From Erysipelotrichia bacterium (GTDB taxonomy: Bacteria; Bacillota_I; Bacilli_A; Erysipelotrichales; Erysipelotrichaceae), in contig JAAYOQ010000010.1 in NCBI GenBank assembly GCA_012520255.1, positions 62,001 through 126,000 of the forward strand: a stretch of 64,000 nt of DNA. The letters are read 5' to 3'. Under the pieces are notes generated by a model that did not search any database, was not told the origin of the DNA, and was given only the letters and a program-made list of their open reading frames with translations. Shown in pieces: positions 51,556 to 61,437 of the stretch; the first letter of the stretch is position 1; the number at the start of each line of letters is the position of its first letter. A program made the position numbers and the translations under genes.

Positions 51556-52911
51556 TTATTTATTCAAATACTTAAACCCGTATCCTGGTTTAATCTCTTG
51601 TCTTACTCTACCAATAGCTAAATCGCCTTTTTTTACATCAGCAGTGATGGTTGATCCTGCTGCTAAAACCGTATAATCGCCGATATTTACCGGAGCAATA
51701 AGGTTTACATTACTGCCAATAAATACATGATCGCCTATTTCTGTGTGATATTTGTATTTCCCATCATAATTGACAGTAACTACACCGCATCCGAAATTAC
51801 AGTATTCTCCAACATCAGCATCCCCCAAATAGGTCAAATGAGCACATTTGCTATCATGACCAAATCTTACATTTTTCATTTCCACATAATTGCCAATATG
51901 AGCTTTATCGGCAATCACACAATCATTTCTCAAATGAGCATTCGGTCCAACTGTTACATCATTACCAATTTTTGTGTCAGTAATTCTGCTACATTTAATA
52001 GTATTGTTATTGCCAAAAACAACATTTTCCAAATAAGTTCCTTCAGTTAGAACATTATTTTCACCAATTATTGCTTTGCCTTCAATGCGAACATTTGGAT
52101 AAATAATGGTGTCTGAACCAATTTCTGCTTCAGTTGAAATATATGTCCTTTCAGGATCAATAATATTAACTCCCTTTTCCATCCAGTGAGAATTTACTTT
52201 CATCTGCATCCATTTTGTAGCGCTGGCCAATTCACTCATTGAATTAATTCCCTGAAGTTCTTCACTATCTTCAATAAGTAGTGGCATGACTTTATGACCA
52301 TACTTTCTAAATATCTGAACCAAGTCAGTAATATAGTATTCTTTTTGATTATTGTTATTATCTACTTCTGGTAAATATTTCCATAACAATTCATTATCAA
52401 CGCAATAGATTCCAGCATTTATCTCTTTGATTTCAATTTCTTTTTCGGTACAATCTTTTCTTTCAACAATTTTTATTAGTTGCTCTTTTTCTCTAACTAC
52501 TCGGCCATAACTTTTAGGATCTTCAGGCACTGTAGTCAAGACAACAAGTGGATATTCTTTAGTTGTTTTTTTCAAAAGCAACTTATATGTTTCTGCAGTA
52601 ATTAGTGGACAGTCTCCATTAATTATCAAAGTTTTTCCTTTTTTACCTTTTAGCTGTTCAGCTTGCATAACAGCATGTGCTGTTCCAAGCAATGGTTCTT
52701 GCACCGCATACTGAACCTTATTTTGAAGGTGATTCATAATTGCTTCTCTACCATATCCAACAACAAAAACCTTATTTTCCACTCCAATTTTTTCTAACAC
52801 ATCATAGGTATGTTCAATCATTGGTTTGCCTAATATTTTATGCATTGTTTTTGCATACTTCGAATTCATACGTGTGCCTCTTCCGGCAGCCATAACAATT
52901 GCTGAAATCAT
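51556..52911 (-). CDS. glmU: bifunctional GlmU: GlcN-1-P acetyltransferase / UDP-GlcNAc pyrophosphorylase
   Basis: The N-terminal pyrophosphorylase (AIVMAAGRGTRM, GDCPLI) is followed by a left-handed beta-helix of hexapeptide repeats and the acetyltransferase site (NYDGKYKYHTEIGD with catalytic His). It makes UDP-GlcNAc for wall synthesis. ATG 52911 is chosen for AAGGAG; in-frame starts up to 52953 would add residues not found in the family. About 451 residues. Confidence 0.96.
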   Translation of the reverse strand: MISAIVMAAGRGTRMNSKYAKTMHKILGKPMIEHTYDVLEKIGVENKVFVVGYGREAIMNHLQNKVQYAVQEPLLGTAHAVMQAEQLKGKKGKTLIINGDCPLITAETYKLLLKKTTKEYPLVVLTTVPEDPKSYGRVVREKEQLIKIVERKDCTEKEIEIKEINAGIYCVDNELLWKYLPEVDNNNNQKEYYITDLVQIFRKYGHKVMPLLIEDSEELQGINSMSELASATKWMQMKVNSHWMEKGVNIIDPERTYISTEAEIGSDTIIYPNVRIEGKAIIGENNVLTEGTYLENVVFGNNNTIKCSRITDTKIGNDVTVGPNAHLRNDCVIADKAHIGNYVEMKNVRFGHDSKCAHLTYLGDADVGEYCNFGCGVVTVNYDGKYKYHTEIGDHVFIGSNVNLIAPVNIGDYTVLAAGSTITADVKKGDLAIGRVRQEIKPGYGFKYLNK

Positions 52912-52965
52912 AACTTTCTCCTTAAAATTGTCCATTATTATTGTATCATTCAAACGTCCTTTTTT

Positions 52966-53814
52966 CTACCTCGTTATGACAGAAGTTCTTAAAACAAAAG
53001 GATATTTTCCTTGCATATACTGTTGAAGGGCTTTACAGTCTTGTCCTTTTTCTAATAAAACAAAGACTGTTGAACCACTACCTGTCATCATAACATCTTC
53101 ATAGCCCATTTCTTTACATTCTTTTATAATTTGAAGTACTTCAGGAACCAGTTTTTCAGCTGAATACAGTAAAGAGTTTCCCAACAGATCTTTTAACGAC
53201 TTTTTATTAACCAAAGCATATTTTACCTTATCAATATTTGGATGCAAACATTTTTCTAAATCTAATATCTCAAAAGCTGTCTTAGTATCTACTCCCTGTT
53301 CAGGCTTGATTAAAAGAACATCATAATTGACATCAAGATTAAACGGCTCAACAATATCACCTATTCCTCTAACTCTTGCAGGTTTTTGATAAACACAAAA
53401 AGGAATGTCAGCTCCTATCTTTTTGCCTAAACAACCCAGTTGTTTGTTATCAAGATTAAGATTTAATAGCTGATTAACTATTCTTAAAGCCGCAGCACCA
53501 TCAGCACTACCTCCTGCCAATCCCGCTTCTTGAGGAATTATCTTAGTAATTTTTATAGCAAACTGTTCTTTAAAATTAAATTCTTTTCTTAAAAGTTCGA
53601 TACAACGATAAACTATATTGCTTTCATCATATGGCAAATCATCATTGCACCAATAACTTTCTTTTTCAGCAATTTCAATATCTATTACATCATATAAATC
53701 AACTGGGACCATTATCATATCCATATTATGATAACCATCTTCCCTTTTGCTGATTACATCGATACTAATGTTTATCTTTCCATACGCTTTTTCAATCATA
53801 TATCTATCATTCAT
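52966..53814 (-). CDS. ispE: 4-diphosphocytidyl-2-C-methyl-D-erythritol kinase IspE
   Basis: A GHMP kinase of the MEP isoprenoid pathway. EKAYGKINISIDVISKREDGYHNMDM at the N-terminus, ATP loop PQEAGLAGGSADGAAAL, and the C-terminal MMTGSGSTVFVL. The start is uncertain: ATG 53814, or ATG 53799 which begins MIEKAYGKI as in relatives. Neither has a good ribosome site. Followed by glmU and prs. Confidence 0.94.
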   Translation of the reverse strand: MNDRYMIEKAYGKINISIDVISKREDGYHNMDMIMVPVDLYDVIDIEIAEKESYWCNDDLPYDESNIVYRCIELLRKEFNFKEQFAIKITKIIPQEAGLAGGSADGAAALRIVNQLLNLNLDNKQLGCLGKKIGADIPFCVYQKPARVRGIGDIVEPFNLDVNYDVLLIKPEQGVDTKTAFEILDLEKCLHPNIDKVKYALVNKKSLKDLLGNSLLYSAEKLVPEVLQIIKECKEMGYEDVMMTGSGSTVFVLLEKGQDCKALQQYMQGKYPFVLRTSVITR

Positions 53815-54014
53815 CAAACTGTGTTCAGTTTAAATGTTTTCCTTTCTGCTTGACAACTAATAATATGCATATTTCATAAAACATTCAATACATTTATTAA
53901 TTTATCTATATCTTAACACGACTGGATTATAATCTGTACTTTTCATCCCACAAATATTAAAAACTAAAACTATTTTAAATTTCTAATATCTTTAATTATC
54001 TTTCACACAAAAAA

Positions 54015-54053
54015 AGGAATATTGAAATAACAGAATTGATGAACAATACTCCT
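54015..54053 (-). terminator. terminator of the acetamidase/formamidase gene
   Basis: On the minus strand AGGAGTATTG pairs with CAATATTCCT over a 19-nt loop, then TTTTTT. The rest of 53818-54081 holds no visible gene. Confidence 0.78.
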
Positions 54054-54081
54054 TATTTTTTATAGTTGATAGCTGTTTTTG

Positions 54082-54972
54082 TTACCCTATAATTCTTTTT
54101 TTAGAAGAAACTTTAGGTGTTCCTACTCGGATGTTATAACCCCAGCTTGACATCAATACAGTCTGATTAGCACATAATTCTCCTTGAAGACTCATATAGA
54201 TTGCTGTATCGGTAAAGTCCCAGCCATAAGCATTCATCAACAGTCGATGAATTTCTCTGTAACCTGCTTCAGTAGCTTCATCATAACTTGGAGCAGTAGT
54301 ATTTACATAGAAATAATCATCCGTTTCAGTTACTGGCCAGTTAAGTTCAAAATCTTTTATTAAGCTTACGGTAACTACAACCTCTCCTGCTATCTCTACT
54401 CCAGCACCAATCATTTCTCCATCTGCCATACTGGCATGAAGATCACCTAAAGCTAACAGTCCTCCCTGAACTCTGACAGGAAGATAAACTTTAGCTCCTC
54501 TGGTTATTACTTTGCTATCCATATTTCCACCATGATTACCTGCCATACCTGAAACTACATCGTCTCCTGCAGGAGCACAACCGATTACTCCAATCATCGG
54601 ATTTGCGGGCCATTTAATATCATTATAATGAACATAGCCATCCTTTACTTCTAGTACCTTGGTTCTGATTTCTGTTTCTCCATCAAAAATACTCGCTCCT
54701 GGTATTGTACAACCAATTCCCTGAGGTTTTACATCAATAGAAAGAATATCTACTACTAAAACATCTCCTGGTTCAGCACCTTCGACATACACAGGACCAG
54801 TTGCAGGATTGACATTATTCCAGTCAATGGCGCCAACTAGCTTGTCTTCACTTTTAATTTGTCCTCCAAAGCAGTCTTCAGTAAAAAATTTTACAGTATC
54901 ACCACTTTTTATGCGAGCAACAGGTTTCGCATCTTTACTAAAAGCATAAATGGTATCTCTAATTTCTAACAT
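54082..54972 (-). CDS. acetamidase/formamidase family hydrolase
   Basis: FmdA/AmdA-type metal-dependent amidase, 296 residues: SGDTVKFFTEDCFGGQI, NPATGPVYVEGAEPGDVLVVDIL, GNHGGNMDSKVITRGAKVYLPV, LLALGDLHASMADGE and VNTTAPSYDEATEAGYREI. It would release ammonia from short amides such as formamide or acetamide. AAGGAGG precedes the ATG. It has its own terminator and stands alone, so nitrogen scavenging is a guess. Confidence 0.92.
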   Translation of the reverse strand: MLEIRDTIYAFSKDAKPVARIKSGDTVKFFTEDCFGGQIKSEDKLVGAIDWNNVNPATGPVYVEGAEPGDVLVVDILSIDVKPQGIGCTIPGASIFDGETEIRTKVLEVKDGYVHYNDIKWPANPMIGVIGCAPAGDDVVSGMAGNHGGNMDSKVITRGAKVYLPVRVQGGLLALGDLHASMADGEMIGAGVEIAGEVVVTVSLIKDFELNWPVTETDDYFYVNTTAPSYDEATEAGYREIHRLLMNAYGWDFTDTAIYMSLQGELCANQTVLMSSWGYNIRVGTPKVSSKKRIIG

Positions 54973-55125
54973 CCTATCCTCCTTATATTATCAATTTTTT
55001 ATCTTTATTATATTGACATAATATCGTCAACAATATTACTTACAATTCTAACATATGATGAAGATGCCCGCAAATCAGCTATGTTTTCTTTTGTAAATGG
55101 TCAATATAAATCTTTATGCTCTAAT

Positions 55126-55162
55126 CAAAAAATAGCTGAGATGCATATTTATATCTCAGCTA
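55126..55162 (-). terminator. terminator of the 55176 gene
   Basis: ATAGCTGAGAT pairs perfectly with ATCTCAGCTAT (9-nt loop) and TTTTTT follows on the minus strand. Confidence 0.9.
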
Positions 55163-55175
55163 TATATTTTCAAAT

Positions 55176-56576
55176 TTAATTATTTTTCTTTGGAGGCAAC
55201 ACCCATGAGGTACTATAACTGATATCTCCCCATAAAATGCCAGATTCTGTTGAAAAATCAATATTCATACCTGTTTGACACTCATCAATAACATTGAATT
55301 CATTATCTAAAATGACGGTAGTATATTCCGCTGCTGTATCACCCATCTTTTGTGCAATTATTATTGAACCATCTCTGTTACAACCTTGAATATTTGAATA
55401 AGTATATTTATCAATGCTTGCCCCAGTTATTGGGAAGGTAATATCATTTACAAATACTGAATAGGCAACTACCTTACCTTCAGCATTGATTAAATATACT
55501 ATTCCAGAAGCTTTTTTAACATCTTCATTTAATACACTGGCAGCAGTAATATATCCACCTAAATTTTGTTTAGGATACCATGGTATATGTGGATATCCAA
55601 TAATTTCGCCTAACAGATTACCCCTTACATCATAAACTTCATTTACTTTTTTATCGCTTTTATCTAAGTCTTGAAAACTGATTCCACCACTATAATCTAT
55701 AGGTGCAGCTGTAATAAATCCATCTTGCAAAATAGTTAATTCTTTATCTATCTCTTTATTTTCTAATACAATTTCACCTGTTTTTCTTTCAATAATGGTG
55801 AGATGTTTTTTATTGCTTCCTTCAGTGCTGTCAATTGAAATGAAAAGGTAATCACTGTTAGCCTGATTGTCATAATAATTGTAATTAAAGTTTTTAGACC
55901 AGGCAAATTTTAAATCAATATAGGCAGCATATGAATAATATTTCCCTCCTTCTGTAGAAAAAGGCATTCCTAAAATAAAATCATATATACTATCAAAAGC
56001 TATAACTTCAAAATTAGTTCCAAGCCTGAATTGAAGAAGAGTATATATCTCTAAAGTCTCTAAATCAAGATATCTTAATTCAGAAGTAGTCTGAGTATGA
56101 GTAATCAATGGAATGTGAGTTGTAACATAGGCATTTCTCTTATACGAAAATGGGTCAAAATATCTGCCTTCAAATTCTTTAATTAAGTCTCCTGTATATA
56201 AATCATATAAAAGTATTCTTTCTCCATCTGAATAATTAGTAAGTGTAACTATTGTATTTCCATCAACAGAAACACCAATTACTACACCTTGAACTTCATA
56301 TTTCTTTCCAAAACCATTAGCATATCTATCATCAATCCAAGCATTATCAGGAATGGTTAAATCATATTGGATTGTTTCATTAATTACACCATTTCGTTTT
56401 GTTTCGAAATAACTGGCGATTGTTTTCCAGCTCATAGCCAGCCCTACTGCTGATAAAACAAGGAAAACGCCAAGGATTCCAAGAATAATTTTAAGACCGG
56501 TTTTCTTTTTCTTTTTAGGTTGATTATCATAATTTTGTTGATTTTGATAATTACTGTCATTTTCTTTTTGACTCAT
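55176..56576 (-). CDS. single-pass membrane protein with propeller-like ectodomain
   Basis: 466 residues from ATG 56576, behind GGGAGG. A hydrophilic Gln/Asn-rich N-terminus with a KKKKK stop-transfer precedes a membrane helix (about 29-50), then about 410 residues outside. Repeats such as LLYDLYTGDLIKEFEG, RYLDLETLEIYTLL and YLINAEGKVVAYSV suggest a WD40/PQQ-like beta-propeller. No catalytic motif. The homologue class is uncharacterised; a sensor or wall-binding role is possible. Confidence 0.7.
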   Translation of the reverse strand: MSQKENDSNYQNQQNYDNQPKKKKKTGLKIILGILGVFLVLSAVGLAMSWKTIASYFETKRNGVINETIQYDLTIPDNAWIDDRYANGFGKKYEVQGVVIGVSVDGNTIVTLTNYSDGERILLYDLYTGDLIKEFEGRYFDPFSYKRNAYVTTHIPLITHTQTTSELRYLDLETLEIYTLLQFRLGTNFEVIAFDSIYDFILGMPFSTEGGKYYSYAAYIDLKFAWSKNFNYNYYDNQANSDYLFISIDSTEGSNKKHLTIIERKTGEIVLENKEIDKELTILQDGFITAAPIDYSGGISFQDLDKSDKKVNEVYDVRGNLLGEIIGYPHIPWYPKQNLGGYITAASVLNEDVKKASGIVYLINAEGKVVAYSVFVNDITFPITGASIDKYTYSNIQGCNRDGSIIIAQKMGDTAAEYTTVILDNEFNVIDECQTGMNIDFSTESGILWGDISYSTSWVLPPKKNN

Positions 56577-56832
56577 TTTTATTTCCTCCCTTACATCTAA
56601 CAAAATAATTTGCCATTAGTTTATTATAACTATTTTATACAAAAATAAAAAGGATATTAAAATTCTTTTAATTTTCTTAACAATTCCATAAAAACCCTAC
56701 CTACACTTAATAATAGACTTAATTTGTAAAATAAATATTCCTTATTTGTAAAAAACTGGTAATCTATTTTCCGTTAATTAAAAAACAATTATCCGATTGA
56801 TAACTGCCTTTTTATAAAAAAATAAGCAAAAC

Positions 56833-57672
56833 TTATTGCGATTCAACTTCTTCTATAATCAGATTATATATCTTTTGATAATCCTCCAATTCCAGTTGCT
56901 CCACCCTTGAAGCTGGATCAATTCCAATATCAAGTAATTGTTTTTTATCGATAACAAAGCCATTATTGTTTAAATTTGAAATTATCATTTTTCTTCTTTG
57001 TGAATAACAAGCTTTTACAATATCAAACAGCAGCTTTTCATCTTCTACCTTATTGCAGTTTTCTTTTATTTCAAATATTAATATTTCACTATTCACTTCC
57101 GGTACAGGAATAAAGTTATTTTTACTAACCTTGGTTAATACTTTAACATCACAATAATACTCTGCCATTACCTGTAAAACATTATAGTCTTTCCCTTTTT
57201 CGTTTTTAGTAAATCTATCGGCTACCTCTTTTTGCATCATCACAATAATTTTATCTATCTTATCACTTGACAATAAAACTTTCGTTAATAATTCAGTAGT
57301 GATGTAATATGGAAGATTTGAAACAATTGTTACTTTTTGATTGTATGAGTCTAATAAACCTTCTAAATCAATCTTTAAAAAATCTTCGTTTACTATTTTA
57401 ATATTTTTATATTCTTTTAAATTCTCATTTAGAATTTCTACTAAATCACTATCAATCTCATAAGCCGTTACCTTTTTAACTTTTTCTGCTACTGCTTGAG
57501 TAATCGCTCCAAGTCCTGCACCGATTTCAATAATAGTGCTATCTTTATCTATTTGATCAACTACCTTATTAATAATGTTTGGCTCCACAATAAAATTCTG
57601 TCCAAACTTTTTCTTTGCACGATAGTTATATTTATTTAATATGTAATTAGTTTTTGACCTGCTGCCGATCAT
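56833..57672 (-). CDS. ksgA: 16S rRNA dimethyladenosine transferase RsmA (KsgA)
   Basis: It dimethylates A1518 and A1519 of 16S rRNA. KKFGQNFI at the N-terminus, IIEIGAGLGAIT (SAM site), NLPYYITTELL (catalytic NLPY) and the C-terminal CYSQRRKMIISNL. 279 residues. Start overlaps rnmV by 26 nt, the usual tatD-rnmV-ksgA order. Confidence 0.96.
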   Translation of the reverse strand: MIGSRSKTNYILNKYNYRAKKKFGQNFIVEPNIINKVVDQIDKDSTIIEIGAGLGAITQAVAEKVKKVTAYEIDSDLVEILNENLKEYKNIKIVNEDFLKIDLEGLLDSYNQKVTIVSNLPYYITTELLTKVLLSSDKIDKIIVMMQKEVADRFTKNEKGKDYNVLQVMAEYYCDVKVLTKVSKNNFIPVPEVNSEILIFEIKENCNKVEDEKLLFDIVKACYSQRRKMIISNLNNNGFVIDKKQLLDIGIDPASRVEQLELEDYQKIYNLIIEEVESQ

Positions 57673-58192
57673 ATTTTTTCAATATCTCCTGTAGATGATT
57701 ATATTCATAACCTAACATATTTAAATATTTGAATAATTTCTTATTGTTGTTGCTGCCAAGATTTAATTGTTTTGATAAATAATATCTTTTTGTTTTATCT
57801 TTAATAAGTTTTAGTTTAAGATATTCGCTCCAACTGATACTTTCTTTGTCTGTTGTAAAAGTAACTGCTTTATTTAAAGCTTCCATTAAATCTTTGTCTT
57901 TAACATATTCAATGCCAACATTTCTTTTACCAATGGCTTTTTCTTTTTCAATAAAGACATGTTTGATATTGCTTACTTCTGAATCGATTATATCCCTGAT
58001 CTTCTTTCCTGGGAAATCTGGATCGGTCATAACAATAACACCATTATTTTCACTGGCGTTTTTTATTATTTTTAAATCATCTTGAGTTATTGCCAGACCA
58101 TTAGTACATAAAACTTGACAATCAAACAGTCTTTCAATCTTATCTTTGTCATGTTTTCCTTCCACAACAATTAATTCCTTGATTTTAGTCAT
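57647..58192 (-). CDS. rnmV: ribonuclease M5 (5S rRNA maturase)
   Basis: A Toprim-domain RNase that trims 5S rRNA precursors. ELIVVEGKHDKDKI carries the catalytic Glu and VIVMTDPDFPGKKIRD the Asp pair. Start at ATG 58192, behind GGAGAC and overlapping the tatD stop by 8 nt. 181 residues; the track-extended start at 58225 would lie in tatD. Confidence 0.95.
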   Translation of the reverse strand: MTKIKELIVVEGKHDKDKIERLFDCQVLCTNGLAITQDDLKIIKNASENNGVIVMTDPDFPGKKIRDIIDSEVSNIKHVFIEKEKAIGKRNVGIEYVKDKDLMEALNKAVTFTTDKESISWSEYLKLKLIKDKTKRYYLSKQLNLGSNNNKKLFKYLNMLGYEYNHLQEILKKYDRQQVKN

Positions 58193-58961
58193 TACATGTC
58201 TCCATAAATCTTTGATAATTATCAATTAACTGTAATTGCAGCTTTTCTATTTCTATATCTCTTAATCCGGATATATACTCCCCAACAAAGCGAACATAAG
58301 CCGGCTGGTTTTCTTTCCCTCTGAAAGGTGCTGGAGTCAGATAAGGACTGTCAGTTTCAATCATTATTTTATCTAAATCAACATTTATAGCATTAGTTTT
58401 TACCTTATTGGCATTTTTAAAAGTAACTACACCGGTAAAAGAAATAAAATAACCTAACTTCTGGTACTCTTTCATCATTTCTAAAGAATCAGAATAACAA
58501 TGCATTAACACATTGGTTTTGGCATACTGTTTTAAAGTATCATAAGTATCTTTAGCTGCACTTCTTGAATGAATGATAAGTGGTTTATTATATCTGTTAG
58601 CTATCTCAATCTGTTTAATGAAAAGTTCTTTTTGTTTTTGGGCAAATTCTTTGGTGTAATAATAATCTAAACCAATTTCCCCAATTGCCTTGATTTGGGG
58701 ATAATTATCTAAGGCAAAAACAAGAAAATCTAAATCTTCCTGGGTTATTTTTTCTACTCCTTGAGGATAATAACCAAAACTGATATCCAGATTTGGATAT
58801 TGCTTTTGTTTTTCAATCATATATAATAATTCTTCTTTACTGCTACAAATAACATTAATTACAGCTACATCGTTTTCCTTTGCTTTTTGTATGTAACTAT
58901 CAAAATCATTTTTATATCTATCGTCAGCCAAATGGCAGTGAGTATCTATCCAATATGTCAT
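58185..58961 (-). CDS. tatD: TatD-family metal-dependent DNase
   Basis: A TIM-barrel hydrolase: DTHCHLADDRY (metal His pair), AIGEIGLDYYY (metal Glu), PLIIHSRSA, LMHCYSD and ETDSPYLTPAPFRGKENQPAYV (metal Asp). 258 residues. It cleaves DNA ends in characterised relatives. ATG follows the mnmE stop by 1 nt, so translation is coupled. Confidence 0.94.
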   Translation of the reverse strand: MTYWIDTHCHLADDRYKNDFDSYIQKAKENDVAVINVICSSKEELLYMIEKQKQYPNLDISFGYYPQGVEKITQEDLDFLVFALDNYPQIKAIGEIGLDYYYTKEFAQKQKELFIKQIEIANRYNKPLIIHSRSAAKDTYDTLKQYAKTNVLMHCYSDSLEMMKEYQKLGYFISFTGVVTFKNANKVKTNAINVDLDKIMIETDSPYLTPAPFRGKENQPAYVRFVGEYISGLRDIEIEKLQLQLIDNYQRFMETCND

Positions 58962-58962
58962 C

Positions 58963-60294
58963 TTATTTACCTACACAGAATCTAGAGAAAATCCCATCTA
59001 ATAAATCTTCTCTTGAATATTCTCCTAATATCTCTTTTAAATACCTGTATGCATTTTGAATATCTTCAGTCACCAGATCCAGTGGAACTTCATCATTTAA
59101 AGCCTGTAATGACTGTTCCATTGATTGTTTAGCCTTTCTCATTAAGGAAATCTGTCTTTCATTTGTTAGAGCAGGTTGAGTTAAAGCAATTTTATTTTCT
59201 TCAAACATTTCGTTTATCACATCAATCAGCTGACTGATATCATTATTAGAAGCTGAAATTGTTATCCCTTCATCAGTTGGTTGTATATCCGATTTGTTAT
59301 AAACTACAATGCGATTATAACCTTCAGTTTCTTCTAATAATTGATGATCTTCATCATCAATATCTGAACTATCCAAAACTACAATAACAAGTTGTGCCTG
59401 AGCTAAAGCTTCCTTTGATTTTCTAATGCCAATCTGTTCAATACTGCTTTCTGTTTCTCTAATTCCCGCTGTATCAATTAAATGCAGTGTGACATTATTT
59501 AATCTGACTTCACCTTCAACTAAATCTCTGGTTGTACCGGCAATATCTGAAACTATAGCTTTATCCTGATCTAGCAAGGCATTAAGAAGAGAACTTTTAC
59601 CCACATTTGGTTTTCCAACTATTACCGTTTTTACACCCTCTTTTACTACAATGCTGCTTTCAGCAATATTTAAAATGTTCTCGCTTTCTTTCAGCCATCT
59701 TTCAACCAGACTTTTTACTTCTTTGGCAGTAATAATTCCATTATCATCATATTCCGGATAATCAATATTCACTTCAATATGCGCCACACACTGTTCAACT
59801 GCATCAATCATTGGTTCTAACAGTTTTCTAATGCTGCCACTTAACGAATTCATTGCCAGTTTAGCATTATCTTTATTATCTGCCACAATTAAATCATTAA
59901 TAGCTTCAGCCTGTGTCAAATCAATTTTTCCATTCAGGAAAGCTCTCTTTGTAAATTCCCCATTTAATGCTTGCCTTGCTCCACAACTTAAACATAAAGT
60001 TAAAATCTTTCTGGTCACATACAAACCACCATGACAATTAATTTCTACCATATCTTCCCCGGTAAATGATTTAGGGCTTCTAAAAGTGTTGACTAATACT
60101 TCATCAACCTTTTCGTTAGTTTCAGGATCAACAATAAAACCATAATAAATACGATAGCCTTCATAATTATTGTCTTTACTGACAAAGATCTTATCAAGCA
60201 CATCAAAGCTGCTATTTCCCGATAATCTGATTACATTTATGGCCGCTGCACTTAATGTGCTGGTTGAAATTGCTACAATTGTATCATTAAACAT
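58963..60294 (-). CDS. mnmE: tRNA modification GTPase MnmE (TrmE)
   Basis: With MnmG it makes 5-carboxymethylaminomethyluridine at tRNA position 34. An N-terminal folate-binding domain, a central helical domain, then the G domain: G1 GKPNVGKSSL, G3 DTAG, G4 NKSD, and the G2 loop (GTTRDLVEG). It ends in the invariant FCVGK with the catalytic Cys. 443 residues. mnmG is not in the window. GAGGAAAG precedes the ATG. Confidence 0.97.
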   Translation of the reverse strand: MFNDTIVAISTSTLSAAAINVIRLSGNSSFDVLDKIFVSKDNNYEGYRIYYGFIVDPETNEKVDEVLVNTFRSPKSFTGEDMVEINCHGGLYVTRKILTLCLSCGARQALNGEFTKRAFLNGKIDLTQAEAINDLIVADNKDNAKLAMNSLSGSIRKLLEPMIDAVEQCVAHIEVNIDYPEYDDNGIITAKEVKSLVERWLKESENILNIAESSIVVKEGVKTVIVGKPNVGKSSLLNALLDQDKAIVSDIAGTTRDLVEGEVRLNNVTLHLIDTAGIRETESSIEQIGIRKSKEALAQAQLVIVVLDSSDIDDEDHQLLEETEGYNRIVVYNKSDIQPTDEGITISASNNDISQLIDVINEMFEENKIALTQPALTNERQISLMRKAKQSMEQSLQALNDEVPLDLVTEDIQNAYRYLKEILGEYSREDLLDGIFSRFCVGK

Positions 60295-60343
60295 AGTTCT
60301 CTTTCCTCGATACTTATTGTATCATACCACTGATTTTATTGAC

Positions 60344-60369
60344 AAAAAAGGCTTTTTATCAAGCCTTTT
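60344..60369 (-). terminator. terminator between the 60373 gene and mnmE
   Basis: AAAAGGCTT pairs with AAGCCTTTT over a 6-nt loop and is T-flanked on both strands, so the mnmE operon starts fresh. Confidence 0.85.
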
Positions 60370-60372
60370 GTC

Positions 60373-61434
60373 TTATTTGTTTTCTGCCTGTTCAACAATT
60401 TCTTTTGCCCAATTAAAGAACTTGTTAGTTGCTAAATCTTCAACTGTTTTAATATTAAATGCTTCTTTTAACAGTACCGCATCACTATCTGAAACCCCCC
60501 ACAAAGCACTCACTGGTGCTTTCATAAGTTCATCTAATGGCAAAGATTTATACTTTTTAATAATCCATCTGTTTCTATTTTCTAAATCTTTTTCCTTAAT
60601 AATTGTTTTACCTTTTTCTTCTTCAGTTTCAGTTTGTTCTAAGGAAACAACTTCTTCTTTAACTTTACTGTTATCTTCAATACCAGCAGTTTCTTTCTCT
60701 GTCTTTATTATTTCGATTTCTTTAGAAACCTTTTCTTTCTCTTTAACATCTTCAATTACTGTTTCGCTTTTAGCAATCAAAACTGGTAGCACATAAAATA
60801 AGGCAATAATGGCATAATTAACAACTACATGTCCATAAAAGCCAATTGCAGCAATTGGTTTAAGTAATAACACTACCGATATTACTAAATTGATTATTCC
60901 AAAGGCAACCCCGTAAATTCCAGCAGGTTTCATTAACTTTGTTAATGCCGCAAAAATGACAGCTCCCATTACTAATGCAATGACAATATTTAATGCTGTA
61001 TTTATTTGAAATAAAGCTAAAATAAACCCTGATACAAATCCCATTATGGAAAATATTAGCAGTTTTCCCTCAAATATAATTTGTATTGCTATCAACATCA
61101 AAAAACCAATTAATATACTATTAATAAACACATAGGAAAAACTATTATAATCAGCTGTTTTTGCGCTAGTGAAAAAACCACAAATTGTCAATATCAGATA
61201 AAAAGCGATTAAATGATAAAAAACATTTTCTCTTCTTTCTTCATCATCTTTATTTATTAAATGCATTACGACAACTAAAGACATCAGCAATATTATTAAT
61301 GCTAATGTCATGAGCACAGTAAAGTATTGTTTTCTAAAGATAAAGGCCACAATCCCTATAACAACAGCCAATGCATTCAACCATGAAACCTGTTTTTCAG
61401 CTTTTTTGTAGAAATTTAAATCTTTTTGTTCCAT
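60373..61434 (-). CDS. multi-pass membrane protein with a C-terminal HHH-like domain
   Basis: Residues 1-215 have about seven membrane helices. A charged cytoplasmic linker of 70 residues (Glu/Lys/Val) follows. The last 60 residues (LPLDELMKAPVSALWGVSDSDAVLL, AFNIKTVEDLATNKFFNWAKEI) match the small protein at 62150-62359 throughout. The shared block looks like a helix-hairpin-helix or SAM-like domain. Last of three tightly spaced genes. Function unknown; a membrane scaffold is possible. Confidence 0.7.
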   Translation of the reverse strand: MEQKDLNFYKKAEKQVSWLNALAVVIGIVAFIFRKQYFTVLMTLALIILLMSLVVVMHLINKDDEERRENVFYHLIAFYLILTICGFFTSAKTADYNSFSYVFINSILIGFLMLIAIQIIFEGKLLIFSIMGFVSGFILALFQINTALNIVIALVMGAVIFAALTKLMKPAGIYGVAFGIINLVISVVLLLKPIAAIGFYGHVVVNYAIIALFYVLPVLIAKSETVIEDVKEKEKVSKEIEIIKTEKETAGIEDNSKVKEEVVSLEQTETEEEKGKTIIKEKDLENRNRWIIKKYKSLPLDELMKAPVSALWGVSDSDAVLLKEAFNIKTVEDLATNKFFNWAKEIVEQAENK

Positions 61435-61437
61435 AGT